Origin: Rhizobium giardinii bv. giardinii H152
GTDB lineage: Bacteria; Pseudomonadota; Alphaproteobacteria; Rhizobiales; Rhizobiaceae
Direction: 5' to 3'
Length of the DNA: 64,000 bases
Assembly: GCF_000379605.1 (NCBI RefSeq)
Contig: NZ_KB902724.1
Span: 227,868 to 291,867, forward strand
In this document: one piece after another, positions 55,676-64,000 of the stretch
How positions within the stretch are numbered: the stretch's first letter is position 1
Layout of the letters: each line of letters begins with the position of its first letter
Made by a program: the position numbers and the translations under genes
Notes under the pieces: model-generated
Seen by the model: the letters and a program-made list of their open reading frames with translations, nothing else
Databases searched by the model: none
Told to the model about the DNA's origin: nothing

Positions 55676-57065
55676 CCGCGCCCATATTGGCGAGGTGCTC
55701 GGGGCTAAGCGCCTGCTCAAGCTGTGCGACAGAAAGATGTCCGCGCTCAAGCACGACCTCGGGTACTGTGCGGCCGCTGGCGAGCGCTTCCTGCGCCACT
55801 TCAGTCGCGGCGTGGTAGCCGATCAGCGGATTGAGGGCGGTGGCAAGCCCGATGGACTCTTCCACGCGCTTGGCCATGATTAAGGGATTTGCCTGAATGC
55901 CGTCGATGCAGCGCTCCGCCAGGATACGGCAGGCTGCACTCAACTGGCTGATGCTTTGCGAGAGGGCGCGCGCGATGATGGGCTCGAAGGCATTGAGCTG
56001 CAGCTGGCCTGCTTCGGCGGCCATGGTGATGGTAACGTCGTTACCGATCACCGCGTAGGCGACCTGGTTGACCATCTCCGGGATGACCGGGTTGATCTTG
56101 CCGGGCATGATGCTCGATCCGGCCTGCACGGCCGGCAGTGTGATCTCGCCGATACCCGCCCGCGGACCGGATGAAAGCAGCCGAAGGTCATTGCATGTTT
56201 TCGACAGTTTCACCGCAACGCGTTTGAGCACACCGGACAGGTGAACGAACGCCCCGGGATCCTGCGTCGCTTCGATGAGATCGGTCGCCGTGACCAGCGG
56301 CCGTCCGGTCAAGCGTGCGAGGTGGTCGCAGACACGGGCCGCATATCCCAACGGGGCATTCAGCCCGGTGCCGATGGCGGTGGCCCCGAGATTGATCTCG
56401 TGCAGCAGCGAAGCTGCTTCGAGAAGACGGGCCTGATCCTCACCGAGCATCACGACGAAGGTCCGGAATTCCTGGCCCAGCGTCATCGGGACAGCATCTT
56501 GCAGTTGCGTCCGCCCGAGCTTGATGAGCGCGGCAAACTCACGCGCCTTTCGGTCAAAGGCGGTCTTCAGAATGGTCATCGAGGCCGCGAGGTCGTCGAT
56601 CGCCTCGATCAGCGCGATATTGATCGCCGTCGGGTAGGCATCGTTGGTCGACTGGCTGAGATTGACATGGTCGTTCGGGTGCAGGTGGGCATAGTCGCCT
56701 TTGCGCTGCCCGAGCAGTTCAAGGGCCCGATTGGCGATGACCTCGTTCGCGTTCATGTTGGTCGACGTTCCAGCCCCGCCCTGGATGTCGTCCACGACGA
56801 ACTGGTCGTGAAGGGCACCGGCGCGGATTTCGCGGCAGGCCTCGACGATAGCCTCCATCCGCGCTTGATCCAAAAGGCCAAGCTCGTGGTTTGTGAGTGC
56901 CGCAGCCTCTTTCACGCAAGCCAGGCCACGGACAAGATAGGGATTTCGCCCGATCGTCATGCCCGTGACCTGGAAGTTTTCCACCGCGCGCGCCGTGTGC
57001 ACCCCCCAATAGACGTCTGCCGGAATTTCCTTTGTCCCCAGCAGATCATGTTCCCTGCGCGTCAT
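55638..57065 (-). CDS. ansB: aspartate ammonia-lyase, 475 aa
   Basis: Aspartase/fumarase superfamily: REHDLLGTKEIPADVYWGVHTARAVENF start typical of aspartase, GGAGTSTNMNANEVIANRALE, and the signature GSSIMPGKINPVIPE holding the catalytic serine loop. It splits aspartate to fumarate and ammonia, using the product of asparaginase. ATG at 57065 is chosen by the GAGAGG site; a GTG at 57071 is alternative. It is divergent from ansP. Confidence 0.93.
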   Translation of the reverse strand: MTRREHDLLGTKEIPADVYWGVHTARAVENFQVTGMTIGRNPYLVRGLACVKEAAALTNHELGLLDQARMEAIVEACREIRAGALHDQFVVDDIQGGAGTSTNMNANEVIANRALELLGQRKGDYAHLHPNDHVNLSQSTNDAYPTAINIALIEAIDDLAASMTILKTAFDRKAREFAALIKLGRTQLQDAVPMTLGQEFRTFVVMLGEDQARLLEAASLLHEINLGATAIGTGLNAPLGYAARVCDHLARLTGRPLVTATDLIEATQDPGAFVHLSGVLKRVAVKLSKTCNDLRLLSSGPRAGIGEITLPAVQAGSSIMPGKINPVIPEMVNQVAYAVIGNDVTITMAAEAGQLQLNAFEPIIARALSQSISQLSAACRILAERCIDGIQANPLIMAKRVEESIGLATALNPLIGYHAATEVAQEALASGRTVPEVVLERGHLSVAQLEQALSPEHLANMGAVMNGEPDPRQST

Positions 57066-57107
57066 GACCACATACCTCTCCCATGGTTTGAAATTATATC
57101 GGTCTAG

Positions 57108-57118
57108 CTGTCTGACAG
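57108..57118. promoter_or_regulatory. candidate AnsR operator
   Basis: CTGTC-T-GACAG, a perfect short dyad of the GT-N3-AC type bound by FadR-subfamily GntR proteins, followed by a further TGACAG half-site at 57123-57128, in the 273-bp gap between divergent ansB and ansP. The ansR assignment is inference. Confidence 0.5.
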
Positions 57119-57338
57119 ATAATGACAGGACTAGTTAATGTGTGGCCTGCCGTCAATACGCGTCTCCGCTCTTGACGACCGATTGCTTATGCGACTATGA
57201 GGTGCTCAAATCTGTCATGCAGCTTTACAGAAAATGGTTGTCTCGGAACCCTGTGATAGCCGCCGACAAACAGCCGTTTCGGCACCCCGACGCCGAGACT
57301 TGAGCATGAACAGCGAATTCTAGGGAGGAGTGCTGTCA

Positions 57339-58814
57339 ATGGAACCAACGAGAACCACACGGGCTGAACGCGAGGTATTCGTCGAGGAAGACCTCGGATA
57401 CCATAAGGCGCTCAAGCCAAGGCAGATCCAGATGATCGCCATCGGCGGGGCGATTGGTACCGGGCTCTTCCTGGGCGCGGGCGGACGCCTGGCACAAGCC
57501 GGCCCCGCACTCGTATTTGTCTATGCGCTCTGCGGCTTCTTCGCATTCCTGGTGCTGCGTGCGCTCGGCGAACTGATCATGCATCGCCCCAGCTCAGGCT
57601 CCTTCGTTTCCTATGCGCGCGAGTTCTACGGGGAGAAAATGGCCTTCGCCGCCGGATGGATGTATTGGCTCAACTGGGCGATGACGTCGGTGGCCGACGT
57701 GACCGCCGTTGCCCTCTACATGAACTTCTTCAAGCATTATATTCCCTGGCTGGCAGGGGTCGATCAATGGGTGTTCGCTTTGACGGCGCTGATGATCGTG
57801 CTGGCCATGAACCTCTTATCGGTCAAGGTATTCGGAGAACTGGAATTCTGGTTCAGCTTGATCAAGGTCCTGTCCCTTGTGACCTTCCTCGGTGTCGGCA
57901 TCTATTTTGTCATGTTCGGCGCTCCCATCGACGGGCAGTCCGCCGGATTTAGCATCATCGCCGACAATGGGGGGCTGTTCCCGAACGGGGTTCTGCCTGC
58001 GTTCGTCATTATCCAGGGCGTCGTGTTTGCCTATGCCTCGATCGAATTGATCGGAACCGCAGCCGGTGAAACGGCGGACCCCCGCACGGTCATGCCCCGC
58101 GCGATCCGCACGGTCGTTACCCGCCTCGTCGTCTTCTACGTCGGCTCGGTGCTGCTGTTCTCGCTCCTCTTGCCCTATACGGCGTACAAGTCCGGCGAAA
58201 GCCCATTCGTAACATTCTTCGGTTCCATCGGTGTCGAGGGTGCCGACGTCATCATGAACCTGGTGGTGCTGACTGCCGTGCTCTCCTCGCTCAATGCCGG
58301 CCTCTATTCCACCGGACGCATTCTCCATTCCATGGCCGTGTCCGGATCTGCTCCTGCAGCGCTGGCGAAGATGAACAAGGCGGGCGTCCCTTACGGAGGC
58401 ATTGCGGTGACCGCCGTCGTCACTGTTCTCGGCGTAGCGATGAATGCGGTCGTGCCTGCCTCGGCCTTCGAGATCGCGCTCAATCTCTCTGCCCTGGGTA
58501 TCATCAGCGCGTGGGGTGTCATCGTGCTTTGCCAGCTCAAGCTGTGGCATCTTTCCCGCCTGGGCGAACTGAAGCGGCCCGATTTCCGTATGTTCGGCGC
58601 TCCCTATACCGGCATCCTCACGCTTGCATTCCTCTTCGGCGTCTTGGTGCTGATGGCCTTCGACTACCCGGTCGGTACCTGGACTATCGCCTCGCTTGCG
58701 ATCATCGGTCCGGCGCTGATCCTCGGATGGTATTTGCTGCGCGCCCGCATCCATGGCCTCGCCATCGAACGTGCCGACGGAACGGAAGCCTTGAGCGAAG
58801 GCGGGCGCTCTTGA
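57339..58814 (+). CDS. ansP: amino acid permease, probable L-asparagine permease, 491 aa
   Basis: APC-superfamily transporter with 12 segments. [26 protein letters not shown] is the conserved start, and [50 protein letters not shown] the central region; both match AnsP/GabP-type permeases. Asparagine specificity follows from the downstream asparaginase gene, which overlaps its stop. ATG has GGGAGG about ten bases upstream. Confidence 0.9.
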   Translation: MEPTRTTRAEREVFVEEDLGYHKALKPRQIQMIAIGGAIGTGLFLGAGGRLAQAGPALVFVYALCGFFAFLVLRALGELIMHRPSSGSFVSYAREFYGEKMAFAAGWMYWLNWAMTSVADVTAVALYMNFFKHYIPWLAGVDQWVFALTALMIVLAMNLLSVKVFGELEFWFSLIKVLSLVTFLGVGIYFVMFGAPIDGQSAGFSIIADNGGLFPNGVLPAFVIIQGVVFAYASIELIGTAAGETADPRTVMPRAIRTVVTRLVVFYVGSVLLFSLLLPYTAYKSGESPFVTFFGSIGVEGADVIMNLVVLTAVLSSLNAGLYSTGRILHSMAVSGSAPAALAKMNKAGVPYGGIAVTAVVTVLGVAMNAVVPASAFEIALNLSALGIISAWGVIVLCQLKLWHLSRLGELKRPDFRMFGAPYTGILTLAFLFGVLVLMAFDYPVGTWTIASLAIIGPALILGWYLLRARIHGLAIERADGTEALSEGGRS

Positions 58815-59779
58815 ACACCAGGCAAGCCTATCCGCTGGTGGCTGTAATTGCCACCGGCGGCACTATTGCGAGCAGACGCAACGCCTGCGGCGCGAGCACG
58901 CCGAGCCTTGCGGGAGAGGATTTGCTTGCCCTGGTTCCCAACGTCGGTGCCCGGTTGCAACCCATCGACCTGATGGCGAAAGACTCCGCAAGTCTGACGT
59001 TTGCCGATATGCAACTCATCAGCGATGCCGTGGGACTGCATATGAGCGACCCGGGCGTGGCCGGAATTGTTGTTCTGCATGGCACCGACGCCATGGAAGA
59101 GACGGCGCTGCTCGTGCACTTGCAACACGCAAGCAGCAAGCCGATCATCTTCACCGGCGCGCAATTTACCGCGGATCATCCCCAGGCGGACGGGCCTGCA
59201 AATCTTGCCCTGGCGATCGAAGCGGCTACAGACCGTTGCCTCGCCGGACGAGGCGTTCTCGTGTCGTTCGCAGGCAGGCTCCTGCCCGCGTGGGGACTAT
59301 ACAAGCGCAGCGCCGACGATCCGGATGCGTTTCACTCGGCAAGGCCGACGGCGTGCGTTGCGAGCCCGCGCCTGTCCAAGCCCGTATCCGATGTCCGGGT
59401 CGATATTGTTGCGGTCTATCCCGGTTGTGACGCCGCGCACATCCATGCAAGCCTCACTGCGCAAGCCAATGGCATTGTGCTCGCCGCCCTCGGCTCCGGC
59501 AACGCCAACCCCGCCGTCATCGAGGCCGTCAGGTGCTGCACGCAGAAGGGGATCCCGGTCGTTGTCTCGAGCCGGGTTCCCGACGGGCTGTTGATACCGA
59601 GCTACGGCGGCGGTGGCGGCGGGCACGATCTTGCCAGGGCCGGTGCGATTCACTCGTCGACACTGCGCCCCGGCCAGGCGCGCATCCTGCTTGCGGCGCT
59701 TGTTGCCGCCGAGAGCTCATTGCCTTCAATCGTCCGCGCATTCGGCGATGGGCCCGAGGATTCTCCCCGCGCTGCCTGA
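58811..59779 (+). CDS. ansA: L-asparaginase, bacterial type, 322 aa
   Basis: Both threonine motifs are present: ATGGTIASR near the N-terminus and [16 protein letters not shown] near residue 93, with the lysine-containing segment [11 protein letters not shown]. No signal peptide is seen, so it should be cytoplasmic. It converts asparagine to aspartate for AnsB. TTG at 58811 overlaps the ansP stop (TTGA), coupling the two. It is of the E. coli type rather than the unusual R. etli type, as judged by motifs. Confidence 0.92.
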   Translation: MNTRQAYPLVAVIATGGTIASRRNACGASTPSLAGEDLLALVPNVGARLQPIDLMAKDSASLTFADMQLISDAVGLHMSDPGVAGIVVLHGTDAMEETALLVHLQHASSKPIIFTGAQFTADHPQADGPANLALAIEAATDRCLAGRGVLVSFAGRLLPAWGLYKRSADDPDAFHSARPTACVASPRLSKPVSDVRVDIVAVYPGCDAAHIHASLTAQANGIVLAALGSGNANPAVIEAVRCCTQKGIPVVVSSRVPDGLLIPSYGGGGGGHDLARAGAIHSSTLRPGQARILLAALVAAESSLPSIVRAFGDGPEDSPRAA

Positions 59780-59868
59780 AATGAGCGGAAAAGCCGCTTG
59801 CCACAAACCTGCGCCCAAGGCCAGTTCGGCTGCGGGAGAATCCGTTCCGCCGACACCGGTGGCGAGGT

Positions 59869-60609
59869 TCAGATCATGCCGCCATTGGCACGCAGGACCT
59901 GGCCGTTGATCCATGCGCCGTCCGGGCCGACGAGGAAGGCGACCGCAGCGGCAATGTCTTCCGGTGTCCCGAGGCGTTCCAGCGGGTTCATTTTCGCCAT
60001 GCGGGCGATCAACTCCTCCGACTTGCCGTTGAGGAAGAGGTCGGTGGCCGTCGGGCCCGGGGCGACCGCGTTGACGGTGATCGATCGGCCGCGCAGTTCC
60101 TTCGACAGGATGGCGGTCAGCGTTTCGACGGCGGCTTTCGTAGCAGCGTAGACGCCATAGGTTTCGAGCTTCAGACCGACGACGCTGGTCGAGAAATTGA
60201 CGATCCGGCCACCGTCGCGTAGCCGCTTTGCGGCCTCCCGCAGCGTATTGAACGTGCCTTTGAGATTGATCGCGACCTGGCGGTCGAACACAGCGTCCGA
60301 GCTTTCGGCAACCGGCGAGAGTGTCATGATGCCGGCGTTGTTGACGAGGACATCGACTCCGCCGAAGGCGGCGGCCGCTGCGTCGAACAGGCGGCGAACG
60401 GCCTCACTATCGCTGACGTCGGCTTTCGCGGTGAGCGCCCGACCACCGTCGTCTTCGATCTTTCTGGCCAATGTGTCGGCTGGAGCGGCATCGCCGGAGT
60501 AATTAATGACGACGGTGAAGCCGTCCTTGGCGAGGCGTTCGGCAATGGCGGCGCCGATGCCGCGGGAGGCCCCGGTGACGATCGCTGCCCTGGTGTTGCC
60601 ATCGGACAT
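59869..60609 (-). CDS. short-chain dehydrogenase/reductase, 246 aa
   Basis: Classical SDR with TGASRGIG, NNAG, a serine in NFSTSVVG and YAATKAAVE, plus the C-terminal AWINGQVLRANGGM. ATG at 60609 has GAGGAG upstream; the longer frame upstream is antisense to the LysR gene. It is divergent from that lysR gene, a frequent regulator-target pair. Substrate unknown; resembles 3-oxoacyl-ACP-reductase-like proteins. Confidence 0.9.
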   Translation of the reverse strand: MSDGNTRAAIVTGASRGIGAAIAERLAKDGFTVVINYSGDAAPADTLARKIEDDGGRALTAKADVSDSEAVRRLFDAAAAAFGGVDVLVNNAGIMTLSPVAESSDAVFDRQVAINLKGTFNTLREAAKRLRDGGRIVNFSTSVVGLKLETYGVYAATKAAVETLTAILSKELRGRSITVNAVAPGPTATDLFLNGKSEELIARMAKMNPLERLGTPEDIAAAVAFLVGPDGAWINGQVLRANGGMI

Positions 60610-60732
60610 TATTATACTCCTCACGTGTTCTGCGCCGCAGCGCGGTTTCGATGAGGATAGAATGACCCTTTCCTTGCTGCGGATAATCAGCCATTCTCCG
60701 GCATCACTATTCGGAAATGGCGAACAATCATC

Positions 60733-61632
60733 ATGGACAGATTTGAGGCAATGCGGGTCTTTACCCGCGTGGTGGACCGGCGCAGCTTCACGCTGGCTGC
60801 CGAGGACACAGGGCTTCCGCGCTCCACGGTGACCGACGCCGTCAAGCAGTTGGAAGCGCGGCTCGGGGTGCGCCTGCTGCAACGGACGACCCGCCATGTG
60901 AGCCCGACACTGGACGGAGAAGCCTATTACCGACGGTGCTTGACGATTCTTTCCGATATTGAGGATGCGGAGGGGGCTTTTGCCGGCGCCAAACCGAAGG
61001 GCCTGCTGCGCGTCGACGTGCATGGCCGACTTGCGCGTCATTTCCTGCTGCCGGGTTTGCCGGCGTTCTTCCGCGAATACCCGGATATTCAGCTCTATAT
61101 GAGCGAGGGCGACAGACTGGTCGACCTTGTCCGCGAGGGAATCGATTGCGTGCTGCGCGTTGGCGACCTGCAGGATAGCGATATGATCGCACGGCGTGTC
61201 GCGCTCTTGGACGAGGTGACCTGCGTGTCGCCGGCATACATCGCCCGCTTCGGCGTGCCCCAGAGCCTGGACGATCTTTCCGGCCACCAGATGATCGGCT
61301 TCTGGTCGACGGCAATCGGCGGGCTGCTGCCGCTGGAATTCACGGTTGGCGACGGGATCCGCCACATCTCCCTTCCGGCCACCGTGTCGGTCAACGGCGC
61401 CGATACGCTGGCCGCGGCGGCGCGGCTGGGGCTCGGGATCATGCAGGCGCCGCGCTATGCACTGGAGGACGACCTGAAAAACGGCGCGCTCGTTGCCATC
61501 CTGCCAAACAACCCGCCAAGCCGCACGCCTGTTTCGCTGCTCTATCCGCGCAGCCGCCAATTGTCGCCGCGCGTGCGTGTTTTCATCGACTGGCTTTCCC
61601 GCGAGTTCATCGCCCGGCAGGACGGAAACTGA
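60733..61632 (+). CDS. LysR family transcriptional regulator, 299 aa
   Basis: Helix-turn-helix in MDRFEAMRVFTRVVDRRSFTLAAEDTGLPRSTVTDAVKQLEARLGVRLLQRTTRHVSPTLDG; effector domain of the CrgA-like branch, like the purine-block regulator. It shares a 123-bp promoter region with the SDR gene, which is its likely target. Confidence 0.92.
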   Translation: MDRFEAMRVFTRVVDRRSFTLAAEDTGLPRSTVTDAVKQLEARLGVRLLQRTTRHVSPTLDGEAYYRRCLTILSDIEDAEGAFAGAKPKGLLRVDVHGRLARHFLLPGLPAFFREYPDIQLYMSEGDRLVDLVREGIDCVLRVGDLQDSDMIARRVALLDEVTCVSPAYIARFGVPQSLDDLSGHQMIGFWSTAIGGLLPLEFTVGDGIRHISLPATVSVNGADTLAAAARLGLGIMQAPRYALEDDLKNGALVAILPNNPPSRTPVSLLYPRSRQLSPRVRVFIDWLSREFIARQDGN

Positions 61633-61818
61633 AAATAATCCCGGATCGAGGCTTGCCTTTCGGGCTGCCACTACCCACATCCGCGCCTCCAGCCGCATCG
61701 TCCAGATTCTGGACGCGTCCCATGCATGTCCTTCGACCTCGGTGCTTGCCTCATTCCGTTTCGGATTGCGGGCCTGTGCGTTAGAGGTGCAAAATGCGTG
61801 AGTTTCAGGATTACCGAC

Positions 61819-63039
61819 ATGAACGCACACGATATCGCCGAGATTTCCGCCTGGTTGACGACGCAGGGGATCAAGGGCACCGACGAGATGGATATCGTCA
61901 ATGGCTTCTGTCAGCGCGCCCGGGCCGCCGGCATGCGGCTCGACCGCGGTCTCGCGCTGATCGACACGCTGCACCCGGTCTATGAAGGGCGAGCCTTCCA
62001 GTGGGACAGCCAGGAACCGGTGAATACCGCTTTCGAATATGGTCCGACCAATGAGGGCGTTTCGGCGGAAAACTGGGAGCGCTCGGCGTTCCACTACATG
62101 CGCGAAAACAACAAGAGCGAGGTCCGCCGCCGCCTCGGTTTTGGCGATCCTCTCGATTTCTTCACGCTCGATACGCTCCTGGCTGCCGGCCACAAGGACT
62201 ATATCGCAATGATCCACCGGTTCGCCAAGGACAGCCATATCGGCGACATGGACTGTTTCTACTCGCACTGGACGACGATGGATGAGGGCGGCTTTCGCGA
62301 TGAGGACCTTTCGGTACTGCGGCAGTTGGTGCCGGTGCTCGCGCTGGCGATCAAGTCGGGCTCGCTGACCCGCATCTCGCGCACGATTGCAGAGGTCTAT
62401 CTCGGCGAAGACGCCGCCAGGCAGGTGCTTGAAGGCCGCATATCGCGCGGCAAGGCCGAGCGGATTTCGGCGGTGCTGTGGTTCTCCGACCTGCAGAACT
62501 ACACCCGCATTTCCGACAACCTGCCCCCGGACGAGATCATTCCCTTCCTCAACGACTATGCCGACGCGGTCATTTCCTCGATCCATGAGGCGGGCGGCAA
62601 CGTGCTCAAATTGATCGGCGATGGCACGCTGGCAATCTTCAAGGCGGAGGAACGCGAGGATGCCTGTACCCGCGCGCTGTTTGCCGAGCAGCTTCTGCGG
62701 GAAAAGCTGAAAGGCTTGAACGAGCAGCGGCGGCAAGAGGGAAGGCCGGTCACCGAGGTTTATCTCGGGCTTCACATCGGCGACGTCTTTTACGGCAATA
62801 TCGGCTCCAGCGACCGGTTGGACTTCACCGTGATCGGCCCCGCCGTCAACGAAGTCAGCCGCATCGCTTCGATGTGCCGCTTCGTCGATCGCAGCGTCAT
62901 CATGTCCTCGCAGTTCGTCGCCGCGGCGCCGCCGCCGCGCAATGCCGAGGTGGTCTCGATCGGCCGTTACGCGCTGCGCGGCGTCAAGCGGGCGCAGGAA
63001 CTGTTCACGCTCATGCCGCTCGAAGCAGCCGACGCTTAG
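61819..63039 (+). CDS. class III adenylate/guanylate cyclase, 406 aa
   Basis: The C-terminal domain has the two metal aspartates in VLWFSDLQNYTRISDN and LIGDGTLAIF, and LGLHIGDVFYGNIGSSDRLDFTVIGPAVNEVSRI with the transition-state residues. The N-terminal 200 residues are a soluble sensory region seen in many rhizobial cyclases, without membrane segments. ATG at 61819 (CAGGA upstream) is chosen over longer frames. It should make cAMP. It ends 10 bp from the convergent ugpC-type gene. Confidence 0.88.
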   Translation: MNAHDIAEISAWLTTQGIKGTDEMDIVNGFCQRARAAGMRLDRGLALIDTLHPVYEGRAFQWDSQEPVNTAFEYGPTNEGVSAENWERSAFHYMRENNKSEVRRRLGFGDPLDFFTLDTLLAAGHKDYIAMIHRFAKDSHIGDMDCFYSHWTTMDEGGFRDEDLSVLRQLVPVLALAIKSGSLTRISRTIAEVYLGEDAARQVLEGRISRGKAERISAVLWFSDLQNYTRISDNLPPDEIIPFLNDYADAVISSIHEAGGNVLKLIGDGTLAIFKAEEREDACTRALFAEQLLREKLKGLNEQRRQEGRPVTEVYLGLHIGDVFYGNIGSSDRLDFTVIGPAVNEVSRIASMCRFVDRSVIMSSQFVAAAPPPRNAEVVSIGRYALRGVKRAQELFTLMPLEAADA

Positions 63040-63049
63040 CGGCCTGTCA

Positions 63050-64000
63050 TTACACCTTTCGGCCTTCCTCGTTGAAGAAATGCAGGTTTGGCACGGGAAG
63101 CCGGACGGCGACGTCGCCGTGCATGCCGAGGAAGCGGCGGTCCAGCGTGAAAGCCTTGAATGCGACAGGGCCGAGCTTCAGGTGGACGATGATGCCGAAG
63201 CCGGTGGGTTCGACAAGATCGACGGTTGCCTTCAGCGCATTCGGGCCTTCGGCGCCGAGTACCACATGTTCTGGCCGGATGCCGAGAGTGGCGCGGCTGC
63301 CGTCGGCGAGATTGGCGTTGCTGCCGAGCGGCAGGACGACGCCACCGGTGAGGACAAAGTTCCCGTTTTCGCCGCTTACCATGTAGCGGCCATCGAAGAA
63401 ATTCATGCCTGGCGAGCCAATGAAGCCGGCAACGAACAGATTGGCGGGATTGTCGTAGAGTTCGAGCGGGCTGCCGACCTGCTGGATGATGCCGCCATGC
63501 ATAGCGACGATCCGATCGGCAAGCGTCATTGCCTCGATCTGATCATGGGTGACGTAGATTGACGTTGCGCCGAGATCCTGGTGCAGTTTCTTGATTTCGG
63601 CGCGCATCTGCTCGCGCAGGCGGGCGTCGAGGTTGGAGAGCGGCTCGTCGAACAGGAAGGCCTTTGGTTGCCGGACAATGGCGCGGCCCATGGCGACGCG
63701 CTGGCGCTGGCCGCCGGAAAGCGCCTTGGGACGACGCTCCATCAGTGGATCGAGGCCGAGTTTGCTGGCCGCGCCGGCGACGACCGAGGCGATCTTGTCC
63801 TTGGCGGTTTTTCTCAGGCGCAGGCTGTAGCTCATGTTCTTTTCGACGCTCATATGCGGATAGAGCGCGTAGGACTGAAACACCATGGCGATATCGCGAT
63901 CTTTCGGAGCGAGATCGTTCACGCGTTTTCCGGCAATGCGGATCTCGCCTTCGGTGACAGCTTCCAACCCGGCGATCATCCGCAGGAGCGTTGATTTTCC
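63050..64000 (-). CDS. sugar/glycerol-3-phosphate ABC ATPase (UgpC/MalK type), start cut by window edge
   Basis: The frame runs past the right edge, which cuts through Walker A (GKSTLLRMIAGLE is visible). Q-loop VFQSYALYPHMSV, signature ALSGGQRQRVAMGRA, Walker B AFLFDEPLSNLD, YVTHDQIEAM and the TOBE region with LGIRPEHVVLG are present. The permease and binding-protein genes should lie beyond the window. It is a CUT1-type ATPase; a glycerol-3-phosphate role is not shown by sequence. Confidence 0.92.
   Translation of the reverse strand, partial: GKSTLLRMIAGLEAVTEGEIRIAGKRVNDLAPKDRDIAMVFQSYALYPHMSVEKNMSYSLRLRKTAKDKIASVVAGAASKLGLDPLMERRPKALSGGQRQRVAMGRAIVRQPKAFLFDEPLSNLDARLREQMRAEIKKLHQDLGATSIYVTHDQIEAMTLADRIVAMHGGIIQQVGSPLELYDNPANLFVAGFIGSPGMNFFDGRYMVSGENGNFVLTGGVVLPLGSNANLADGSRATLGIRPEHVVLGAEGPNALKATVDLVEPTGFGIIVHLKLGPVAFKAFTLDRRFLGMHGDVAVRLPVPNLHFFNEEGRKV

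Noticed and set aside
59869-62775. 968-codon minus-strand frame running through the lysR and cyclase region
   Set aside because: Only the last 246 codons (from 60609) are an SDR with a ribosome site. The rest is antisense to two well-supported plus-strand genes.

Overview
The window is about 61% GC, densely coded chromosomal or replicon DNA from an alphaproteobacterium, most likely a member of the Rhizobiaceae (Rhizobium, Ensifer or Agrobacterium relative). This rests on the gene families and their neighbourhoods: ans-type asparagine genes, a PuuE-OHCU decarboxylase fusion, RpiR-linked sugar ABC operons, and an array of CCUCCUCCC-loop hairpins typical of alphaproteobacterial small RNAs. No rRNA, tRNA, CRISPR, phage or insertion sequence was seen. 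Two genes are cut by the window edges (mmsB on the left, an ugpC-type ATPase on the right), and two loci are decayed (a ROK-like remnant near 7.1 kb and an FbpC-like ATPase at 27.5-28.4 kb).

Layout. 1-1.4 kb: end of a valine-catabolism operon (mmsB, enoyl-CoA hydratase). 1.7-16.6 kb: an apparent catabolic island for an unknown, probably amino-sugar or glycopeptide-like substrate. It holds a Gfo/Idh/MocA oxidoreductase, a complete sugar ABC importer, two different M81 (MlrC-type) metallopeptidases, an NTF2-like protein, RidA, an RpiR regulator, an SDR, a GH20 beta-N-acetylhexosaminidase and an MFS transporter. Similar GAAA/TTTC inverted repeats precede the outlying operons. 16.6-23.3 kb: an adenylation-carrier-membrane acyltransferase fusion gene divergent from a ferric-iron-type ABC importer. 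23.3-24.6 kb: a glutaredoxin-MauE fusion gene divergent from a MerR regulator, with a textbook long-spacer MerR promoter. 24.6-31.4 kb: a mixed set (DUF2161, cupin, GreA-like, low-affinity iron permease family, ATPase pseudogene, inositol-phosphatase family, GST, VOC, small ORF). 31.6-36.6 kb: tetR plus an RND efflux operon, with a perfect 12-bp-arm operator. 36.8-36.95 kb: a four-hairpin small RNA array. 37.1-40.7 kb: a three-domain kinase/M23/class III aminotransferase fusion divergent from an Lrp/AsnC regulator.

41.1-54.6 kb: a nearly complete purine catabolic block. AzgA-like permease imports purine bases, GuaD makes xanthine, XdhABC makes urate, PuuD makes 5-hydroxyisourate, HiuH and the OHCU decarboxylase domain make allantoin, the PuuE domain makes allantoate, and AllA handles ureidoglycolate. 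Only the allantoate-to-ureidoglycolate step is not seen. A shared motif around TTTTGAAAGTCT precedes three purine transcription units and is a candidate operator. 54.9-59.8 kb: an asparagine/aspartate utilisation cluster (ansR, ansB, ansP, ansA). 59.9-64 kb: an SDR/LysR divergent pair, a class III adenylate cyclase, and the partial ugpC-type gene.

All assignments come from reading protein motifs and DNA by eye. No database search, folding or alignment program was run.
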